The notes under the pieces were generated by a model. The model was not told the origin of the DNA. It saw only the letters and a program-made list of their open reading frames with translations, and did no database searches. A program made the position numbers and the translations under genes. A DNA stretch of 62,000 nucleotides from Zygnema cylindricum (lineage: Eukaryota > Streptophyta > Zygnematophyceae > Zygnematales > Zygnemataceae), in assembly GCA_037447655.1 (NCBI GenBank), contig JBBHKE010000475.1, positions 1 through 62,000 of the forward strand, read 5' to 3'. Positions 56,477 to 62,000 of the stretch are shown here, piece after piece; position 1 is the first letter of the stretch; each line of letters begins with the position of its first letter.

Positions 56477-57994
56477 TTGATAATACTAAAATTATCTCTC
56501 TTTTACAATGACATCCATTAAAGCTCATCTTTTTTTTTTAACATTATTATTATTTATATACATTATTTTGTCTAAAAAGATCCTGAGGTTAAAGCTTTTT
56601 TATTTATGTATTTAATTATTTATTATTATTAAATTTTATTTTTTTGTAACAGAAATTTTGCAAATAATAAGTTGCAAGGAGAAATTCCCTCCGTTTTTGG
56701 AAACTTCAATTATTTGGCTTATCTGTGAGTTGCCCTCACCCCTTTTTTAAATCTATTTTTTTGTTAATATTATTATTTTTTTTTTTATTTCTTTTTTGCC
56801 CCAAATTTTCAGATGTTCTAAATAGCTTTTCAAACAACGTTTTTTTTTTTTTTTTTTTTTTTTTTTTTGGGTATTTTCAGAGACCTCTCCAATAATTATC
56901 TCGTTGGAAACATTCCGGAAGAAATTTTGCGGCTGACCGGATTGAGCTTTTTGTGAGTTAAAAATATTAAATTAGTTAATTAAACAAAATTAAATTAAAT
57001 CGAATTGCATTAAATTAAATGAAATGAAATTAAATTAAATTAAACAAGCAAATAAAACAATAAATAGATGTATAAATTACAGAAATGAATGAAAATAAAA
57101 TAATAAAACAACAAATAAAGTCACAAATAAACAAATAAATAAATAAAATATTAAAACATTAAACAAATTAAACAATGAACAAATAAAAATAGAAATAAAT
57201 AAATAAGTCAACAAAAAAAAAAAAAAAAAACTTTGTAGAGTTGACTTTGATTTATTTTTTTTATTTTTTTTCTTTTCACTTATATCTAATTCTCATTGAT
57301 ATGTTTTTTGCTTTGTTTTTTTTTTAACTTACATTTATTTTAATTTTTGTTGTTTGGTTTTTATTTTTACTTTCGTTTGTTTACTTTTTATTTTATTTTA
57401 TTTACTTTCCTTCAATTAACCTTTTTTTTTTCTTTTTTGTATTTTACTTAAATTTAATATTTCTGATTCTATTTGGTTCTATTTAATTCTTAACTAATTT
57501 TATTTCATTCAATTTCATTTTGTTAACTTAAATTTAATTCAATTTAATTTTGTTTGATTACATTATGTCATTTTATTTAATTAATTGAATTTGATATCTT
57601 ATTTATTTTACTTAATTGAATTTGATATCTTATTTAATTTATTGTTATTTATTTTATTTTATGTAATGTTTTGTTTTTGTTTTTTTTTTTTAATAATATT
57701 GTAGAGTATTGGGGAACAATCGATTGAGAGGAGAAATTTCGGAGTCCATCGGATACTCCGTAGGGCTAAATATGGTGTAAGTTTTTTTTTTTTTAATTAT
57801 TTATTCAGTTATTTTTTTGAGATCCACTTTGACATTAAGATTGATTTGACATGATCGAATCCACTTTTTCTTCTTTGATTTTCCGCGGATTCACTTTTCG
57901 CTTTTTTTTTCTTTTTCGATTGATTTATCTCGACGATTCTCGACATTCTTGTTCTTCCTTGATGGATCATCCGCCGATTCTTCCCTGATCTCTT

Positions 57995-58085
<91 letters not shown>

Positions 58086-58446
58086 ACATTTTAACTTTCT
58101 AGCGTTGGTTTTCTATCTAACAATTTTACTTTCTCTTTTTTCTTTTGACTTTTTTTTTCTCTTTTTTTCCCTTAAAAGGTATTTACAAAATAACCGATTT
58201 TCGGGCTCCCTCGATCTCCAATTTTCGGGAAAAGTTTGTTTTACTTCGTTAAATTCTGGAATCGATTTTTCAAATAATTATTTTTTTGGCTCTCCAAAAG
58301 TTTCGGTTCGAGAAAAAGACGCTTGCAAATTTTTTAATTTGAAAAGAAATTGTTTTAACGGAACGGAATTTCCATGTACTTGTCAACAAAGGACGGAAAA
58401 AGAATGTGTGACATTTTGTCGCAAGAATAGTTACAATTGTCGATGA
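53838..58446 (+). CDS. Leucine-rich repeat protein, 3' part, one exon per repeat
   Basis: Eight exons of exactly 72 bp (53838-53909, 54221-54292, 54772-54843, 54985-55056, 55509-55580, 56653-56724, 56881-56952, 57705-57776) each encode one 24-residue plant-type extracellular LRR, for example DLSNNYLVGNIPEEILRLTG. The last exon (58179-58446) holds one or two more repeats and a Cys-rich C-terminal cap (DACKFFNLKRNCFNG, CTCQ, CVTFCR) and stops without a membrane segment or kinase. All introns are phase 2, most donors are GTGAG, and introns are T-rich and full of microsatellites. It is probably secreted or wall-bound, in ligand binding or defence (inference). The 5' end and signal peptide are not seen. 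The third exon lacks an AG acceptor (AA at 54770-54771), so the gene may be damaged or the base miscalled. Confidence 0.82.
56203..56272 (-). pseudogene. tRNA-like sequence, tRNA pseudogene or SINE head
   Basis: On the minus strand GGCCGGGTAGCTCAGTTGG and GTAGAGC form a perfect D arm/A box. The ends GGCCGGG and CTTGGCC pair over 7 bp with two G-U pairs, and TCTCGATCCCC is a degraded B box. The anticodon arm is imperfect (4 bp; no U before any triplet) and the T stem does not pair, so it is unlikely to be a working tRNA. It sits in an intron of the LRR gene within a GC-richer island (about 56140-56395) unlike its surroundings. Confidence 0.6.
56401..56474. repeat. (TA)n microsatellite, 37 units
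   Basis: Pure TA repeat in the intron between the fifth and sixth LRR exons, directly after (GT)n. Its true length is uncertain in any assembly. Confidence 0.95.
58000..58081. repeat. (TA)n microsatellite, about 41 units
   Basis: Pure TA repeat in the last intron of the LRR gene. Confidence 0.95.
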
Positions 58447-59431
58447 TATTTACTTATTTATTTATTTATTTTATTTGTTTTTTTATTTTTTGATGGTAAA
58501 ACATTTTTTTTATAGATTTTTTACACATTTTATATACATTTTTTTTCACATTTTTTGAGTATAATTTTTTTGTCAGTTTGATTAGGAAGAAATTTTACCA
58601 AATTTTTGATTTAATGTAATTTTTTTGTAAATCGTTATTTTATCATTTTTTAATATGATTTTCTTTTTGTGTATATGATATTTATTTAATGCATATTTAA
58701 GTTGAATAATGATGTCTCTATTTTTTCTTTTTTCTTTTTTTGGATTTTCAATTATGGATAGACATATGTTGTTTCTTCTTTACTGTTTTTTTTTAAATAG
58801 AACCCCTTTTTTTTTGTAAAACAAAAGAGGGTGAACCTTTTTTTATTTCAAAATTTATAAATTGCAATTCTTTTTTTCTAAAACTCGTAAATTATTTTTG
58901 AAACAATTCAAATCCCAGAAACAAAATGCATAAAAAGTAAAACAAAAGAAAACAAATCTACAGAACAAAGAAAAATAAATAAATAAATAGCAATGCATAA
59001 ATAAATAAAAATAAATAAATGAGATTAAAACATGAGATAATAAATGCGCGTCACTAGAAAAATTTAAATTTCAAAAACTTCAAATATCGGGAACTTAAAC
59101 TTTTTTAGAAAAAAAAAAATAAAAAAAAAGAAAGTAACATTATATAACACTTTTTTTTAACATAGAACCGTCACGGCGAACGGAAAGAACTTTGGAATAA
59201 CTAATTTTCCAACAAAAAAAATTGTTTGCATCGATACTTTTCAACAACTAACTAAAACTAGTTTGAAAAAAAAGCATTCTAGTATCCCATTTATAATAAT
59301 AAATTTACAAAAAAAACATAACCCAAAAAATTGATAACCGAAAAAATTAAATCGATTCTCCATCCTAACTGCTCTAAATAAATCGAATGAATAAAATACA
59401 TAAAAATACAAAATAAGATTGAAAACATTTC
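58447..59431. other. Intergenic between convergent genes
   Basis: AT-rich sequence with poly(T) and AAATA runs. It should contain the 3' ends of the LRR gene (+) and of the unrecognised gene (-). Nothing else was recognised. Confidence 0.5.
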
Positions 59432-60469
59432 CTACAACCGATAGTAAAGATCTGACATTTTCGGAGATAATCTTTTCGGAAAATACGAAATAAAATCCTT
59501 TATTTTACTCTCACTAAATAAATTTGACCATATTGTTTTTTCTTCTAATTTTTTTTGTTTTACCATTTGCCCCGTCTCTCGATTTACCCAAATTATTTGC
59601 ATTCCCGAATGATAAACCCAAATATTTACCAAATTTTCCATTAAATAACACCAACATCTTTTTGACCTCAAAAATGTTTTACCTTCTCCCGCAAATTTGA
59701 GAGGACAATGGGAAGAATTTCCGTGAAGGTCCCAAGTAGCTTCGACGGTCACAAAAAAAACCTTCGCAAATTGGACAAATTTTTTAAAATAGTCGATATG
59801 CATCACCCAATAGGAACACAAGGGATATCCTCGGTCGATTCGAGGGAGATTCGGAAGAAAATATTTCGTCTTTTTCACATCAATGTTACTTATTTTCAAA
59901 AGTTTTTCTTTAGGATTCGCGAATAATTGCCAAAACGCCGTCGAATAAACCTCTCGACAAGTTTTGTGATTCATATCACAAAAATCCCACATATCGGTAT
60001 TATGCCATGTTGCCCAATAATAAAAAACGTTTTTTTCTCCCTCGGTATCGATATGAAACATAATCGAACGAATCGCTTTACGAGAAAGATTCAATTTCTT
60101 TTTTTTCGCTTTCCAACTTTGAAAACCTAAATACGGAACTCGACCTTGAAGGTTTTCCAAATGATTGTTAATAGTAAAAATTGCTCCATATTCACAAAGA
60201 CTTTTTTGAACAATGGGGTTTTGTAAAAGGGGGTATAAAGAAGGACAATCGATATCGGTCGTATTGGGTTTTACGGCTCCCGGAGATACACAAATACCAC
60301 GAAAAGGAGAAATAGTGTGGAGCATTTCCCAAGCGTTTCGATTATGATAAATTTCATATAAAATAAGATTTGTCGAAGAATCGACCGTTGGAAAACACGG
60401 AAACACAAAAAGTATTAAAAGGGAAACGAAAACGGAAACGGAACGGAAAAGTATGTAAAAGCTCCACAT
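59432..60469 (-). CDS. Unrecognised, probably secreted or membrane-anchored protein, intronless
   Basis: A 345-aa single-exon frame starting at ATG 60469 (an upstream TTG at 60490 extends it, but ATG is the likely start). Residues 1-30 form a basic-then-hydrophobic segment (RSVSVFVSLLILFVFPCFP) that fits a signal peptide or signal anchor. The rest has no repeat or motif I know. It is rich in Lys, Trp and aromatic residues, with about ten Cys (GIC, DIDC, SLC, DFC, TCR, RCWC) and possible N-glycosylation sites (NTT, NLS, NSS). It contains FYYWATWHNTDMWDFCDMNH and ends SDLYYRL. Three TAGGGTTT motifs lie 50-92 bp upstream of the ATG. Length, intact frame and promoter motifs support a real gene. 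No function is assigned. Confidence 0.65.
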   Translation of the reverse strand: MWSFYILFRSVSVFVSLLILFVFPCFPTVDSSTNLILYEIYHNRNAWEMLHTISPFRGICVSPGAVKPNTTDIDCPSLYPLLQNPIVQKSLCEYGAIFTINNHLENLQGRVPYLGFQSWKAKKKKLNLSRKAIRSIMFHIDTEGEKNVFYYWATWHNTDMWDFCDMNHKTCREVYSTAFWQLFANPKEKLLKISNIDVKKTKYFLPNLPRIDRGYPLCSYWVMHIDYFKKFVQFAKVFFVTVEATWDLHGNSSHCPLKFAGEGKTFLRSKRCWCYLMENLVNIWVYHSGMQIIWVNRETGQMVKQKKLEEKTIWSNLFSESKIKDFISYFPKRLSPKMSDLYYRL

Positions 60470-60518
60470 AATGCTTCCACCGGTTTTCAAGGAATCTTTT
60501 TTGCTAAGGAGAATTTTC

Positions 60519-60560
60519 TAGGGTTTAGTTTTTTAGGGTTTTAGAGTTTTTTTAGGGTTT
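60519..60560 (-). promoter_or_regulatory. Three teloboxes upstream of the unrecognised gene
   Basis: TAGGGTTT occurs at 60519-60526, 60534-60541 and 60553-60560, equal to AAACCCTA on the gene's strand. A TATA-like stretch (TATAAATATTTATAAA on either strand) lies at about 60616-60632. Teloboxes are bound by plant TRB-type factors. Their role here is inference. Confidence 0.55.
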
Positions 60561-60639
60561 GAAGGTTTTAAGGTTTTAAAGTTAAAGAGTATTGGGATTT
60601 TATCCAAAAACTCTTTTATAAATATTTATAAAACATGTA

Positions 60640-61450
60640 TGCGATTTTGTTTATAATATGAAATAGAAGAAAATAAAATTTATGCCTAACTTTGCTTTTT
60701 CTTTTTGAACAAAAAAAATTGAAGGTTTAATAAAAACAAAATATTGTTTTAATCACAAAAATTAGGGATTAAAAAGAATAGGACTTTTGACACCTTTAAG
60801 GCGGAAGAAAGAGAGGATATGTCTATTTTTTTTTATTTGAGCTGAACTGTTTTCCGTTCCGTTTTACAGAAAACTGAACTATTTACATGTAAAAGAGTTA
60901 AAAAAAAAGTAAAAGAAATGAGGATCGATGGCAAAACTGACAGATTCAGAAAACTCAAAACTATTATTTTGTGCGTTGAAAATAAAATAACATAAAAAGA
61001 AAATAAAATAAAATAAAAGGGCGGGAAAAATAGTACACAATGGGAAGGCAAGAAATTTCGGCTTTAGAAAGAGAATGAGAAAGTTGACATTATTTCTTTC
61101 CACAAAAAATATTCAAAAACATTCTTCAAAAAGATTCGTCGAATCATTCGTCAAAAACTATCCTTTCTTGATAATATTCGTCGAGAAATTCATCGAAAAT
61201 CGTCCTTTAAACGCCAAATCTCGTCAGAAATTCGTCAAAAGTTCGTCAAAAAATCGTCAAAATTCGTCGAAAATTCGTCAAAAATATCCTTTCTTTAAAA
61301 TACTGTAAAGAGGAGGCGAAGGAAAGTTCAAAAAACGTAGCAGCTACAAAGAGCTGTCGGTACCAAAACGTACGGAAACTTTACATGTACGAAAAAGGTA
61401 CAAGTACATGTACGGATAGGAATGTTTGCCGCCATTTTCTACATTATTTA
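60640..61450. other. Intergenic, with TTCGTC repeats
   Basis: No gene is recognised. From about 61126 to 61290 the motif TTCGTC with short A/T spacers (TTCGTCAAAA, TTCGTCGAAA) recurs about ten times, mostly 11-25 bp apart. A 77-codon frame over it is compositional. Confidence 0.5.
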
Positions 61451-61451
61451 G

Positions 61452-61905
61452 TGCGTTGCCTGTCTGTCTATTTGTCGGTGACTTTCTTTTTCCACGTTTG
61501 TGATTGGCTGAGTCGACTAAGTCTCGAAAAAATCGCACGTGTCAAGGTGGGCGATCGCTAAAAGACAAAACTGACTGTCCGGAAAAAAGGTACCACTCAC
61601 TCACAGCCAGTCGTAAAAGTCGGATGAATCGCGCTGGCAAAAAAAACCATTTTTTTTTGTTTTCTTACAGAAAAAGTTTGCGGCGTACGACTTTTTGGAC
61701 CTTTTTGATTGGATGGATGGGCGCCAGACAGTCATTTATTTTTGTCTGGCAGTCTGTTTTTCCTGGCGGTAGAAAAAGCAAACCGATTATCCGCAAAAAG
61801 ACAAAAATGATTGCCTGGCAATCACAAAATATGAAAATATGGTTGTTTACGAATCCTGCAGCCAATCAAAAACGTGGAAATAGTCACAAACAGACAGCAC
61901 ACCAA
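61452..61905. repeat. Imperfect inverted repeat, possible foldback element
   Basis: The left arm (61452-61516) contains GTCTGTCTATTTGTC, TTCCACGTTTGTGATTGG and CTGAGTC. The right arm (about 61857-61905) reads similarly on the other strand (TTCCACGTTTTTGATTGG, CTGC). Further short palindromes around GCCAGACAGTC lie between. No target duplication was found. Similar GATTGGCTG words continue to the window edge. Confidence 0.5.
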
Positions 61906-62000
61906 TGGCACCGTCACGTCATGGCGGTCAGCCAATCACAATTGTCAAATACAGACAAACAAACTTCGGCAAGACCGTCAGAAAAATCGCGAAGGTCAAA

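Noticed and set aside
61126-61290. Possible CRISPR-like array of TTCGTC words
   Set aside because: Units are short, unevenly spaced and without unique spacers of constant length, and the DNA is eukaryotic nuclear.

Overview
The window is nuclear DNA from a green plant lineage. It carries a plastid-targeted photosystem II subunit (PsbR), a LESV-type starch-granule protein, a plant-type tRNA-Lys(UUU), telobox promoter motifs (AAACCCTA), GT-AG introns and abundant plant-type retroelements. A Ty3/Gypsy element that encodes a DNA cytosine methyltransferase points to a charophyte-grade streptophyte alga; this is inference and the species is not resolved.

Layout. 1-16.4 kb is the gene-bearing part: eIF1A (+), the C-terminal exons of a DDX10/DBP4-like RNA helicase (-), psbR (-, five exons), LESV (-, five exons) and tRNA-Lys (+). 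Copies of one TA-flanked inverted-repeat (MITE-like) family lie between them. 16.97-24.15 kb is bounded by imperfect terminal inverted repeats and a 3-bp TAA target duplication, and looks like one large PIF/Harbinger element. It holds a decayed transposase, a C/T-rich minisatellite and a nested Harbinger-type MITE. 24.8-36.8 kb is a head-to-tail pile of decayed Ty1/Copia copies. 36.8-39.2 kb is a 5'-truncated non-LTR element of the restriction-like-endonuclease type. About 39.6-48.9 kb is a Ty3/Gypsy element with the order gag, protease, DNA methyltransferase, reverse transcriptase, RNase H, integrase, PHD-like finger. 49.1-52.4 kb is another Copia fragment that duplicates 33.5-36.8 kb. 53.8-58.4 kb is the 3' part of a leucine-rich-repeat gene with one 72-bp exon per repeat. 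59.4-60.5 kb is an intronless, unrecognised, probably secreted protein (-). The rest is AT-rich sequence with microsatellites.

How it fits together. The host genes are ordinary housekeeping, photosynthesis and starch genes with no operon-like link. The transposable elements are nearly all dead: they carry stops, frameshifts and catalytic substitutions, and many Copia stops look like C-to-T changes at CAG codons, as expected of methylated sequence. The outstanding feature is the methyltransferase inside the Gypsy polyprotein, a retrotransposon carrying the enzyme class hosts use to silence retrotransposons. Two 3.3-kb Copia repeats with shared lesions and the same 3' breakpoint flank the block holding it. 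No gene in the transposon-rich part should be taken as functional without a better-preserved copy.
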